Translations under genes and position numbers: made by a program
Assembly (NCBI GenBank): GCA_034359265.1
Contig: CP136891.1
Coordinates: forward strand, 81,052,001-81,116,000
Direction of reading: 5' to 3'
Source: Canna indica
Taxonomy: Eukaryota; Streptophyta; Magnoliopsida; Zingiberales; Cannaceae
DNA length: 64,000 nt
Shown here: positions 48,990 through 60,542 of the stretch, piece after piece
Layout of the letters: every line of letters starts with the position of its first letter
Position numbering within the stretch: position 1 is the first letter of the stretch
Notes under the pieces: model-generated
What the model was told of the DNA's origin: nothing
The model's database searches: none
The model's input: the letters and a program-made list of their open reading frames with translations, nothing else

Positions 48990-49200
48990 CATTCAGCAAC
49001 ACATTATTAATATCGCACTTATAATCTCATTTAATCACAACAAGTCACTGAAAATTTCGGCAGCATCTCTTTTTAGTTCTCCAAGTACGCAAAACTTCTG
49101 AAGCGTACCGGAGAACAAAAGAGATGCAACCGATATTTCATTGACATGTGTGATAAAATGAAATTAAATTTGCGATATTAATAATTGTGTTGCTAAACTG
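48990..49200. repeat. Long imperfect inverted repeat (hairpin) inside the CACTA element
   Basis: The arms pair over about 95 bp: 'gcaacacattattaatatcgca' on the left against 'tgcgatattaataattgtgttgc' on the right. A strong core at 49063-49127 pairs gcatctcttttt..gttctcc..gtacgc with gcgtacc.ggagaac..aaagagatgc around a small loop. It lies just upstream of the transposase-associated ORF, in the leader or an intron of the element's gene. Confidence 0.8.
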
Positions 49201-49529
49201 TCCAATAAGGGACAATTCAAGATTTATTATTTGAAAAATATAAATTTTATTGATATTATTTAGTAAAATATTAAGTAGAATACGTATTCCTCCATATCGA
49301 AATAAGTATTCAACTTAATATTACAACTAAATTTTATCAATAAAATTTATAAAATCAAAAAATATTTCTCGAACGGGTCTAAGCTCTGGGTAGAAAATTA
49401 TAAAAATATCAAATTGAGAAGTTTAAATAAAAAGTTCATTGTTGGAAGCAAGAAATTTAGTCCATCAAGATAAGATTAATGAATTCTAAATTTAATTATT
49501 CTAATTAATTATATACTCTAATATAAGTT

Positions 49530-49749
49530 TAAATAATAATAATAATAATAATATTTAGTAATATATTTAATAATAATAATAATAATATAGTATTTATAAT
49601 AATAATAATAATTAGTAATAATTATAATATTAATTGGCAATATTAATTAAATAATAATAATAATAATAATATAGTATTTATAATAATAATATTAATAATA
49701 TAGTATTAATGTCAATAATATTAATATAGTAATAATAATAATAAATAAT

Positions 49750-49803
<54 letters not shown>

Positions 49804-50435
49804 TAGTATTTATAATAATAACAGTAATAATAATAATATTAATTAGTGATAATAATTAAATAATAATAATAATATTATTAATTCAGTTATACTAATAATA
49901 ATAATAATAATATTAATTAGTGATAATAATTAATTAATAATAATAATATAGTATTTATAATAATAACAGTAATAATAATAATAATATAGTATTTATAATA
50001 ATAAATAATAATAATAACAATAATAATAATAACAATAATAATAATAACAGTAATAATAATAATATTAATTAGTGATAATAATTAAATAATAATATTATTA
50101 TTATTAATTCAGTTATACTAATAATAATAATAATAACAACAATAATAATATTATTAAATAGTGATAATAATTAATTAATAATAATAATATAGTATTTCTA
50201 ATAATATCAGTAATAATAATAATATAGTATTTATAATAAATAATAATAATAATAATAATAATAATAATTAGTGATCATAATTAAATAATAATATTATTAT
50301 TATTAATTCAGTTATACTAATATTAATAATAATAACAACAATAATAATAATAATAATAATTAGTGATATTAATTAAATAATAATAATAATATAGTATTTA
50401 TAATAATAACAGTAATAATAATAATAAATAATAAC

Positions 50436-50466
<31 letters not shown>

Positions 50467-50491
50467 GTAATAATAATAATTATTATTATTA

Positions 50492-50525
<34 letters not shown>

Positions 50526-50528
50526 GTA

Positions 50529-50561
<33 letters not shown>

Positions 50562-50576
50562 ATTAGTGATAATAAT

Positions 50577-50645
<69 letters not shown>
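49530..50645. repeat. TAA/AAT microsatellite field, about 1.1 kb
   Basis: Almost pure taa repeats with interruptions that themselves recur: 'atagtatttataataataacagtaa', 'attagtgataataattaa', 'attcagttatactaa'. This shows higher-order duplication of segments. Inside the CACTA element, between the gene remnant and the right end. Confidence 0.95.
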
Positions 50646-51044
50646 TAGTATTTATTAATTAGTAACTATATAATATCTAACTAAAGATAGCAGTAATTCT
50701 AACTAAAGATAGCAGTAATAATATAACATGATAGCATAGTTAGCAGTAATATCTAAAGCATAATATCTAAATTAACATGCATAATATCTAAATTAATATC
50801 TAAAGCAGTAACATGCATAATATAACATGATAAAGCAGTAAAGCATGATAGCATAGTTTAAAAAAAATTAAACAAGATAACTGATCTTAAATCTAAAAAT
50901 ATATGCATAACATCAAATTTATACTAACTTGAGAATAAGAGCCGGATCTCGAGCTGATTCGACGAGCAAAATTTACGGCCGCCGATTGCTTCGTCGAGAT
51001 AAACAGAAAAAAAAAATTTATTAGTTAATTACGAATTCGTCGAC

Positions 51045-51615
51045 GTGAGAAGAAAAAAAAAAAAAAAAAAAAACAGCAGCAGCAGCGACGGAAGAAGAAA
51101 GAAGAAGAAAAAAACAAAAAAAACAAAAAAAACCAGCAGCAGCGACGGAAGAAGAAAGAAGAAGAAGAAGAAAAAAAAAAACCAGCAGCAGCGACAGAAG
51201 AAGAAAAAAAAAAACAAAAAAAACCAGCAGCAGCGACGGAAGAAGAAAGAAGAAGAAAAAAAAAAAAAACCAACAGCAGCGACGGAAGAAGAAAGAAGAA
51301 GAAGAAGAAAAAAAAAAAAAAACCAGCAGCAGCGACGGAAGAAGAAAGAAGAAGGAAAAGAAAAAAAAAACAAAAAAAACCAGCAGCAGCGACGGAAGAA
51401 GAAAGAAGAAGGAAAACAAAAAAAAACAAAAAAAACCAGCAGCAGCGACGGAAGAAGAAAGAAGAAGAAAAAAAAAAAAAACCAGCAGCAGCGACGGAAG
51501 AAGAAAGAAGAAGGAAAAAAAAAACAGCAATAGCAGCGACGGAAGAAGAAAGAAGAAGGAAAAAAAAAACAGAGCATCAGCGACGGAAGAAGAAAGAAGA
51601 AAAAAAAAATAGCAG
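51045..51615. repeat. GAA/CAGCAGCGACGG minisatellite, about eleven units
   Basis: Unit about 42-60 bp: 'ccagcagcagcgacggaag' then 'aagaaagaagaaga' then an A-run of variable length. Unit length differs mainly in the A and GAA tracts. Long Phe/Lys-rich frames on both strands are translation of the repeat and not genes. Confidence 0.93.
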
Positions 51616-51802
51616 CGACGAAAGAAATTACCTGCTGATTCGACGACGGAAGAAATCGGACGAAGAAATCGATCGGCAGCAGCGATGAGACGAAGGAAGA
51701 AGAAGAAGTAGGCGCGCGGGAGGAACAAATTTGGGCGGTGAACGTGAAATTTATAGGTAAATTTTATTTTATTTTAGTTAAAGAACTGTAGCAATATTTA
51801 AA

Positions 51803-51808
<6 letters not shown>

Positions 51809-51863
<55 letters not shown>
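51809..51863. repeat. AT dinucleotide microsatellite
   Basis: About 27 uninterrupted AT units near the right end of the CACTA element. Confidence 0.95.
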
Positions 51864-51867
<4 letters not shown>

Positions 51868-51954
51868 CGTACGTTCGGCAGCTGAAATGAAATTTCAGCT
51901 GCATACCGTACGCTCACGGGTTGAAATTTTTCAACCCGTGATACTTGCTTCGAC

Positions 51955-52205
51955 GACCGCGCGTTGGCGCGGGAAAATATTTCGACGCCACCTGCGTCGA
52001 AACGCTGGCGTCGAAATATTTCGACGCCAGATGCGTCGAAACGCTGGCGTCGAAATTTTTCGACGCTGCCTTTTCGACGAAAAAACGCCATATTTCCCGT
52101 TTTACATATCGACGTCTAATATAGACGTCGATATTTTTAAACTTTTTCGCATCCGTCCTTAAACATTTCGACGCTTCTTCGGACGTCAAAAAATAAACGT
52201 CGTTA
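51955..52205. repeat. CACTA subterminal repeats (GCGTCGAAAT both orientations)
   Basis: gcgtcgaaa, tttcgacgc and gacgtc repeat densely (e.g. 'cgctggcgtcgaaat' twice near 52006 and 52040). In CACTA elements such subterminal motifs are binding sites for the accessory transposon protein. Binding is inferred. Confidence 0.7.
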
Positions 52206-52717
52206 TTTTCAAATTTTCTTGTTGTGAAAAATGGATGATAAATAACATATAACAACTTTGGATAATAATAATTAATTGATACATGACAGTAATTTATTGG
52301 AGAGACGTGAATTGAGATAGAAAATAAGACAAATGATTTCCAATTTTCCATCCATAAAAATTGGTATCAAATTCAAGTATTTGAGTAATTGAATTATATA
52401 GTAAAAAATGGTATGATAAATGAGGATATTATGTTGATTCAATTGATTTGTTGACCTACAAGTAGCTTTGTGGTGAACATCCGAGTATGAATTCATACAA
52501 AGAAAATCTAAGGTTCGAACTTCATACCTCTAGAGGATTTATAAAATATTATCATCAATTATGTTAATCGCAGTTGACATTTTATAATGAGCTTTGTGTT
52601 TATACTTTAACGTTTGTGTATGTTTTGTAAAAATAGTTTTATATATATATTCAATTCGATCTAAAGTTAGATATAAATTATGTTATAGTCAATAAATAAA
52701 AGATGTCACGTCACTTA

Positions 52718-54579
52718 GGGGGTGTTTGGTTACCCGCAAGTATAAATGCTGCAAAATCTATTTACATGCAAAACCAAATGCCCGCAAATAGATTTTGCAG
52801 CCTACCGTTTGGTTGCCCGCAAGTAGAATTGCAACTTCTATTTGCAAGCATTTGGTTGGCCGCAAATGGAAGTTGTAATTACACTTGTAACTTGCAATGT
52901 GCAACTTGCATCTTACGAAATTTTTCGGGTCGAGTCGGGCACGAATTTTCTCAAGTCGGGCTGAGCCGGGCCGGGATGGGATGGGCCGAGCATGCATGAA
53001 TTTATCTGGGCCGGGTACAAACTTTTTCGGGCAGGGCCGGGCACGAACTTTTCGGGTCGGGTCGTGCACAAATCTTTTTGGGCCGGGCCGGACACGAATT
53101 TTTTCGAGTCGGCCCGAGCCGGACCGGGACAGGTTGGGCAGTGCACGAATTTTTTCGGGCAAGGCTGGGCCGAACACAATTTTTTTTTCGGGCTGGGCAC
53201 GAATTTTTTTTCTGGCCAGGACGGGCCGGGCATGAATTTTTTTGAGCTGGGCCAGGAAACGAATTTTTTCAAGCCGGGTCGGGCAGAAATTTTTTCGGGC
53301 CGGGCCGAGCACAAATTTTTTTTGGCCGGGAACGAATTTTCTCATGCGGGGTCAGGCATAAATATTTTGGGCCGAGCCGAGTCAAGATGGGTAGTGCGCG
53401 AATTTTTTTGGGCAAGGTTGGGCCCGATGCGAATATTTCGGACTGGGCATGAATTTCTTTTCGTGTTAGGTCGAGCTGGGCATCAAATTTTTTTGGGCAG
53501 GGCTGACCACGAATTTTTTCGGGCAGGGCCAGGCAAGAATTTTTTTGGTCCAGACCGGGCACGAATTTTTATGGGGCGGGCCGAGCACAAAATATTTTGG
53601 GCCGGGTTGGGCACAAATTTTTTGGGGTTGGGCCGTGCACGAATAATTTTGGGCCGGGCAAGGCACGAATTTTTTCGGATCGGCACGAGTCGGGCAGTGC
53701 ATAAATTTTTTCGGGCAGGGCTAGGTTGGGCACGAATTTTTTTGGGTCGGGCATGAATTCTTTCGGGCCGGGCCGGGGTACGAATTTTTTTTGGGCAGGG
53801 CCGAGCCGACAGTGAATTTTTTCGAGCCAGGCTGAGCACGAATTTTTTCGAGCCTGGCCGAGCACAAATTTTTTCGGGATAGGCCAGGCACGAAATTTTT
53901 GAGTCGAGCTGGGCACGAAATTTTTCAGGCTGGGTTGGGCACGAATTTTTTCGGACCGAGCCGGGCTGGGACGGGCCGTGCAGTGCACGAATTTTTTGGG
54001 TCGGGTCGGACACAAATTTTTTCGGGGAGGGACGGACACGAATTTTTTCGGGCCGGGCCGGGCACAAATTTTTTCGGGCCAGGCTGGACACGAACTTTTT
54101 TGGGCCGGGTCGGGCATAAATTTTTTGGGTCGAGCCTGGGACAAATTTTTTTGGGCCAGGCTAAAAACTTAGGCCCGACATGATTTGTCTGACAAATTAA
54201 TAATTTTTAATTTTTGTATAATACTGAATATATATTAAAAAATCTATCAAATGACATCAAATGTAAAATCTGACACTACCATCAGGTTCAGCACGCAAAA
54301 ACCTACAACTTTGATATTTATCTCGTCTTCATCCGACGACTCTACGTCGCCAAAATTAATTATTTTTCAATACTTAAATTATTGCATTTGCAGTCCGCAA
54401 TCTTGTATTGCGGGCTTTTTGGGCTGCAATTCCACTTGCGGTCCGCAAATGATATTTGAAATACAAGTTGCAACTAGTAAATGCTGCAAAATGATTTTGC
54501 AGCCAACCAAACAAATTTGTTATCTAAATGCTGCAATTAGAGTTGCAGCATTTATACTTGCGGGCAACCAAATGCCCCC
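52718..54579. mobile_element. PIF/Harbinger (Tourist-like) element, 1,862 bp, TTA TSD
   Basis: Ends GGGGGTGTTTGGTTACCCGC and (inverse) GGGGGCATTTGGTTGCCCGC. The terminal repeats run 37 bp with three mismatches, continuing as aagtataaatgctgcaa on both. The 3-bp TSD TTA (52715-52717, 54580-54582) and G-run TIR are typical of PIF/Harbinger. No transposase. Most of its length is a minisatellite. Confidence 0.9.
52918..54175. repeat. GC-rich minisatellite, about 22-25-bp unit, inside the Harbinger element
   Basis: The unit approximates cgggccgggcacgaattttt(t)t. More than fifty diverged copies alternate a GGGC(C/T)GGGC block with an AATTTTTT block, with occasional longer units (gggacgggcc). All long frames here on both strands come from the repeat. 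The unit resembles the GGGCCGG text in the hAT MITE at 61812. Confidence 0.93.
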
Positions 54580-55027
54580 TTAATTATCACGGCCGGTACC
54601 ATGAATATAGTATGAAATAGACAAAATATATAGTTCTGAAAAACTCTAAACACACCAATGATCAACAATATATTCTCGACATGAAGATAAGATTAATTGC
54701 ATATGCAAGATATATTCTCTATCAATATATATATATTTCATTTTTTAAAGAGATATTTCTACGTACTCATATTCTCAAAGTCAATCAAAATAATATTAAT
54801 CATATATATATATATATATATAAGAAAACATTCTTGTAAATCAAATTGTCATAGCTCATGAATACGTCATTTTTCATATCCAACCTTGAACATCAATTTA
54901 GAAGCCTTTGAGTACTGTCAAATCAATTAACTATATATAGTAATCAGTAATTAACCAAGAGAAGAGTATACTTATGAACTTTCGCACAAATTAACACCAT
55001 TAATTCCAATATATCAATGCACAAACC

Positions 55028-56646
55028 CTAGAATGCAACAGGATATGCTGTGCTCGTGCATTGCCCATCTACCACCTCAAGGAGTTTCTTCGCTATCGCG
55101 CCTGCATATATTGACGACCCTTCGCATATCTGCATCGCCAAGAACAATTATCTCAGTATCAGGACTGCTTAAATGGATCTAACCCAAGCCGAAATCGACT
55201 ACAAATTATAGTTTCTCACTAAGTTTGATACTTTCATGTATCAATGATTAGAGGAAGAATTAATTAAAACCTTTGTGTTGAACAGGAAGACGTGGTGGAC
55301 TCCTATGTTTCCTCCTGCGACATGGACGACGTCGAGCCGCAGCTCCTCCAAAGCCTTGGCGGCGCACAGCAAGCAGTTGGGCTTCTTCTTCGTCGTGAGC
55401 TTCACGTTGACATCGTCGTCGACGATGCGAACGTCCACCAGGCTCTCCTTGGACCTCCGCTGAAGCCAGGAACTCCTGAGCGCGCCACTTAATGGGTACT
55501 GATCGAGTTCGCCCTTGTTAGGAGGCCGCAGCGACGAGCTTTCCGTGTCGGCGGCTACTTCCTCATCATCACCCACCTTCATTATCTTCCTCCTCTCCCT
55601 CTCGCGTCTCTTCTTCTCTACCAGTATCTTCATCTCCTCCACCGTTCGCAGCAGCTCCTTGATGTACTCGATCGCGTCCCCGACGATGGAGGCTCTATCA
55701 GCCTTGTAATAATTAAACAATTTGCAATAATTTGAGCTCAGATTTTGATTCCTTTAATTGTTTCCTCCAAAAGAAGAAGAGTTTGATACCTTACCTTTGT
55801 AGGGTTGGGAATTAGCAGTCGAAGAGCCCGGAACTTCTCGTTGAGCTGCTCCCTCCTTTGTCTCTCGGTGGCGAAGTTGGTCTTCCCCTCGCCTTTGCCG
55901 GCCATCTCTCTCCTGTTATAAGTCACGCCACTGATGTTGCCATCGAAGTGCATTGCGTCCATCTCTTGGAAAACTCCTCCCGCCATCGTCTCCCTCTCGT
56001 CGACCCACACTCCGTAGTTCTGCGGCAGCGAGCCGAACAGGTCTTTCAGCAGGCCGCACTGAGGGGCAGGCGGCGGCGGCGGATGAGGGGGGAAACTCAT
56101 CGCCGGCGCCGGATCGGCGTAGATGTCGAACGAAAGAGGCGCCTGAGGAAGGTTCGGGGGGACGAAGGAGATCGACGCGGCGGGCGGCGGGAACATCGCC
56201 GGAGCTGCGGTGCACGGGAGCTGCAGGATGTTGAGGAGCTCCGGCGGCGGTGTTCCGTACGGCGGCTGAATCGGGTATGAGATGGCGGCTGCGGCGGTGG
56301 CGTCGTCGTAGTTTTGGTTCCACTCCATCGTGGATGGATCCTGGACATGCATCATGTGCCTTTGCAGTTCTTGCTCGATGTTATCGAGAAGGAGATGTCC
56401 ATGGAGATGGTCGAGGCCGATCTGGGGAACTGCGTCGTCGTCCTCCTGCTGCAGGAGGTTGTGGTGGTGGTGGAGAGAGAGGTCGTCGTCAAGAGTGAAG
56501 GCGGCGGCTAGCTTGTCGTTCTCATGATCGTTGCTGTCGCCATTAATATTGTATGTGGCATATTGGTTTGGACTGTCAATTAGAGAAGCTTGCATGGCGT
56601 TGCAGCCATGGATCATGGGATCATAGTAGCCATTCGCCTCCATCAT
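55028..56646 (-). CDS. bHLH transcription factor, tapetum type (bHLH010/089/091, TIP2/EAT1 group)
   Basis: Coding exons 56646-55795, 55702-55271, 55129-55028 (852+432+102 nt, 461 aa), introns 92 and 141 bp. The basic-helix-loop-helix (about 255-310) reads NFATERQRREQLNEKFRAL, then IPNPTK across the exon junction to ADRASIVGDAIEYIKELLRTV. It is followed by SSWLQRRSKESLVDVRIVDD and an ACT-like C-terminal domain ending in EGSSIYAGAIAKKLLEVVDG. This layout is that of the anther tapetum regulators TIP2/bHLH142 and EAT1 in rice and bHLH010/089/091 in Arabidopsis. They pair with TDR/AMS-type bHLH partners in pollen development; function by family. The N-terminal half is His/Gln/Pro-rich. ATG 56646 is chosen because an acceptor-like 'ttcttaatttag' lies just upstream, pointing to a 5'UTR intron; the in-frame ATG 56706 would lie within that intron. 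Confidence 0.92.
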
Positions 56647-57690
56647 CTTGCTCTCTCTAGTTTGCCCTAAATTAAGAAGACAACATATTGAGACAATATT
56701 AATCATATTTAACTACTAATTTTAAGCAATCTACAAGAAATTCCAACACATAATAATTAAAAACAGCAATAAATTCTTAATTTCCTATACAATAAGCTGA
56801 ACAAGAGAGAAGAAATCCGACCTTAAAATTAATCAGCAGATGAAAAGGAGAACAATTAAGACAAACGCAAGAAGATGATCAATAAATAAGGGGGAATGTT
56901 GTGGGTTTTGCAGGAGGCCGGTATTCATTCTCAATAGATCATTATCCCTCTCCAAGAAGCATCTTAATTAATGAGTGTTTGAGTTAGGAAGAATTGAAGT
57001 TGTCATTAGGTTTCTTGTTGCATATAAGTCTATATTAAACTCATAAGTAATTTAATAGATTTGTAATTTAATTTCATCTACATAAATTATGATTGAATAG
57101 TAATTTTTACCTTCTTGCTTCCTAATTCATCACCTAATTGACCCTTATACAAAGAGAAATTAGATTAGTGCAGGACAGTGTATGACATGTAAAATATATT
57201 AACTCCTAATTAAAATACAAATGTTAACATTACATATACCTTGAAGAAGTTCCATATATATAATGATCTGGTTTTGGTTTATGGATAGTTAAGAACCCTA
57301 TTATGTATATATCACATAAAGTTTATGATTGAGAAAATTATATATTAATTAAAGCACAACAAACTATGATTGTTTTCCTGGGTGCTAAAACTTATGTAGT
57401 TGATGTATACTCATTCATTTATCATTTGAATTTAGTGCCAAAGCTAGTCATCACATGGTTTTACCCAAACACGCATTAATTAAATATACTCCAAACCCAC
57501 ACTCTTTTCACTTGGGCATCTTTGCTGGTTTTCTTTATTGGGGGAGTTAGGAAATGCATGTCATGCCTCTCATATATAATTACATATATTCTTATTATAT
57601 ATATATAAAATTGAAACTTGACTCTTGGTATAAATGCAAAAAGAGAACTGAATTAAGTAAGACTAACCTGTTGGAGAACAATAATTATAA
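56647..57690. other. bHLH gene 5' flank with probable 5'UTR intron
   Basis: AT-rich. The acceptor-like sequence (minus strand, ttaatttag|ggcaaac, near 56670) suggests an untranslated first exon upstream, but I could not place its donor or the transcription start. No other gene seen. Confidence 0.4.
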
Positions 57691-57696
57691 TTGTTA

Positions 57697-58093
57697 CTCC
57701 CTCCCATTCCAAATTAAGTATCGTTTAGGTATTGACACAAAGGTTAAAAAAATTACTTAACTAAATTACCCATGGTGTGACTCCCTCCATTTCAAATTAA
57801 GTGTCGTTTAGGTATTGACACAAAGGTTAAAAAAAATACTTAACTAAATTACCCATAGTGTGTGACTTCCTACATTCCAGCATTAAAGGTAAATAATTCA
57901 ACATTAATTCTAAATGGTGCTAAATTTATTGGTGACAATAAATTTTTGGAACTTTAGCTTCTCTTAGTAGATTCTAAAAGATAAAGGTTAAAATTGGTAA
58001 AAAAATTTAATACTTCATTGAAGTTTTAAAACGACAATTAACGTGAAATAAAAAGAAGAGTCTAAAACGACACTTAATTTGAAATGGAGGAAG
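57697..58093. mobile_element. Stowaway-like MITE with duplicated left terminal repeat, 397 bp
   Basis: Left end CTCCCTCCCATTCCAAATTA; right end (inverse) CTTCCTCCATTTCAAATTAA, both running on to agt(a/g)tcgttt. TA duplications at 57695-57696 and 58094-58095. About 80 bp of the left end is repeated in tandem (57697 and about 57781). Typical Tc1/mariner-type (Stowaway) MITE, about 1 kb upstream of the bHLH start codon. Confidence 0.8.
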
Positions 58094-58099
58094 TAGTAT

Positions 58100-60530
58100 A
58101 TAGTTAGCAATTGAAAACTAATGGGAGAGATGTACGAGCATGATTTCGTGTTGGCTATATATGTTGAATATTTTAATAAGGTTGTGACTATGTCCTAGAA
58201 AATAGAAATTCAATCAAAATTAATTAGAATAAAAATCTTATGAGATAAATTATTTATATTCTATTTTGCGCCTATTTAAATTTCAGATAAAGAGGATTGG
58301 ATAAGGATTAGATTTACAAATATTTTTGTTTTGACTTCCAAGTGAGAGTATATATATATTTGATTTTATTAATTTATCATTTTAAAATTATGAAATTGAA
58401 CTTAAATGATTAATTTTAACATAATAATATAAGTTTTTTTAAAATGTCCCTTAAATTTCAATTAAAATTTCTTATCAAAAATACGAATTCATGAAATATT
58501 ATAAATGCAGCTTTCTCAATATAATGACAGGTGGCCACTTAAAAGCTTTTTTCCTAAATAGAGAAATAATTTTGGGTTTATTTCAACATGTCAATATAAA
58601 ATTTATTTTTAAAATAAGCAATCAAAGAAGAAAGAGAGAAAGGAGAAGAAGAAAACGGAGGAGGAGAAAAAAGATGTGAATGTAAAGTAGGAGAAGAATA
58701 AGAAGAAGGAGCGCGACTTCTGTTCGCAAAGTAGAGGAAGGCAACCTGAAGGACAAGAGAAGAAATTGTAATTTCTTCGATGGGTGATGTCAGGAGAGAA
58801 CACTCGCTATGGATATGACAATTAAAATTGGTTAATCGTCCAATTGAACTGCAAAATTTGATCATAAAAATTAAGTAATTTTGTGGTTAGATTTTGATTT
58901 TCAATTAATAAATTTAGAAAACCACTTAAAATCAGTTTAGTGGCGATTATTGATTCGCAAATAATCGGTATAATCAAAACTCATTTTACTTCTATATTAA
59001 TAATATATATAATTTCATTAGAAAAAAAATGGGTTAGGGCATACTTCATTGTTTAATTTGTTTCATTTTTTTACTAAGATATTTTCATTTAATTATCACT
59101 CCTTCACTTGCAAAGAATTTTTTATGATTTTAAATTTTGTAAAAAAATTCTTTTATTTTTTAGCAATGGATTGATAATTTAGTAACCAGTTTTTACTACA
59201 ATAAATTAATACGATACCAACCAATTTTAATAGAGAAATCGATCTTTTTTGGCGGTCAAAATATGAGTTCAGATGCACTTAATTAAAAGATCCGGTTTGA
59301 GGGCAAATATCGAAGGAGGAAGAAAATACACAACCAATGCCCAAAATAGACGTCAGTATTCAAATAATCGACGCCCCTATTTAGAGGCGCCATTAGGCGC
59401 CAATATTCAAATATATAATTTTGCTAATAATATATATTAATTTTATTTATATTATAAATTTATAATATATAAAATATTTTATATTTTTATTGAATTAATA
59501 TGATATTTAATATTGTTATTTGTATTTATAAGTTGGTAAAATTTTTAAAGTTTAACACGGTATTTATAATATTTAAAAGTAATAGAAAAATATTGTGGGA
59601 CTATAAATATAATATTTATAATTAAGAATTATTTAGAAAATAATTTTTTTATCAATATTGGAGTAAAAATATTTTTCTTAATTTTTTTATTTTATGGATT
59701 AAATCTGGCAAAATTAGCAAAAATCTCAGTCGGGATTCTAGCACCAGCTTGGAGCTAGCACCAGTTAAAATGTTTCCCAAAACTAGCGTCTGCTAGTGTT
59801 AGACGCCGGTAAATTTATGCATGTTTCTTAATTTTTTTGTTGTGTTCGATTAACCATTGGATATCTAATATTTAATTAGTTTCGATTAAGCGGTTAAGGA
59901 AACTGTTTCCGCCCCTAACTCAATAGTCTAATTTCAATAATACAATCTTATAATTTCATAATTTCAATATTACAATTTTATAATATTTTGATATATATTT
60001 TGTGTTAATAGAAAGCTTAAAATTTTGATACCATAACTCTTTATATAATATCTACGTAATAATAAAAAATATAAAAATATTTTCTTTAATAAAAATAACT
60101 TTATATTTTATCATTGCAAGGAAGAAAAACAATGTGCATAGAATATTAAAGATGAGATTAAACTCAAGCCACGTAGTTCATATTAAAATATAGATAGAAT
60201 ATTTAAATATATAACCACTAAGCTATAGATGAATCGACAAAAGCAAAAAAAAAATACTTTAAATTTATTTACTCTAAACTGTAAATTTATACTATATTAT
60301 AATAAGGTGAACATCCACTTTTAGCTTAGTTTTTTAATCACAATAAACGGATAAATTTATCCTTAAATTATACAAACATGTATAACTCAATTTGATTTTT
60401 ATAAAAAGTTAAAATCAACTATTTTGAATAAACAAAAAATTAAAATTATTTTTTAAAATGTTAATGTAATTAGAGCAAATCTTGGTTCAAGGTAACCGAC
60501 TTCCATATTAAACTCGTCCATCTCTACTGG
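58100..60530. other. AT-rich intergenic DNA with transposon debris
   Basis: No gene. A purine-rich stretch lies at 58620-58680. TATGGATATGACAATTAAAATT (58808) resembles a hAT left end, and GTTTCCGCCCCTA (59910-59922) a hAT right end, but no matching TSD is seen. Between 59329 and 59844, gacgtc/gcgcc motifs and a TTTTTTTGTTGTG end suggest a small CACTA-like insertion. Confidence 0.45.
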
Positions 60531-60542
60531 CTCAATTAGCTC

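Larger units (their letters stand above)
46828..52226 (-). mobile_element. CACTA (En/Spm) element, 5.4 kb, defective
   Basis: Left end CACTACAACACATCG (46828). The right end ...TTTTCTTGTTGTG (52226) is a decayed inverse. 3-bp TSD aaa at 46825-46827 and 52227-52229. Both subterminal regions carry many gacgtc/gcgtcgaaa motifs. Gene remnants on the minus strand (47600-48180 and 48269-48919) are CACTA-type. I see no transposase (Transposase_21-type) catalytic gene, so it is non-autonomous or internally deleted. The interior is dominated by simple repeats. Confidence 0.8.

Noticed and set aside
51021..51728. Long Phe/Ser/Leu-rich frames (up to 235 codons)
   Set aside because: Pure translation of the GAA/A-run minisatellite, with equivalent frames on both strands.
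52918..54175. Regular repeat spacing that might suggest a CRISPR array
   Set aside because: Plant nuclear DNA, no unique spacers between repeats, no cas genes, and repeats grade into one another.
52758..54183. Many Pro/Lys/Arg- or Gly/Phe-rich frames up to 254 codons
   Set aside because: All arise from the 22-25-bp minisatellite, which stays open in several frames when copies lack stops.
55858..56498. Open frames antisense to bHLH exon 1
   Set aside because: Shadow frames in a GC-rich exon; the real frame is fixed by the bHLH domain and splice phase.
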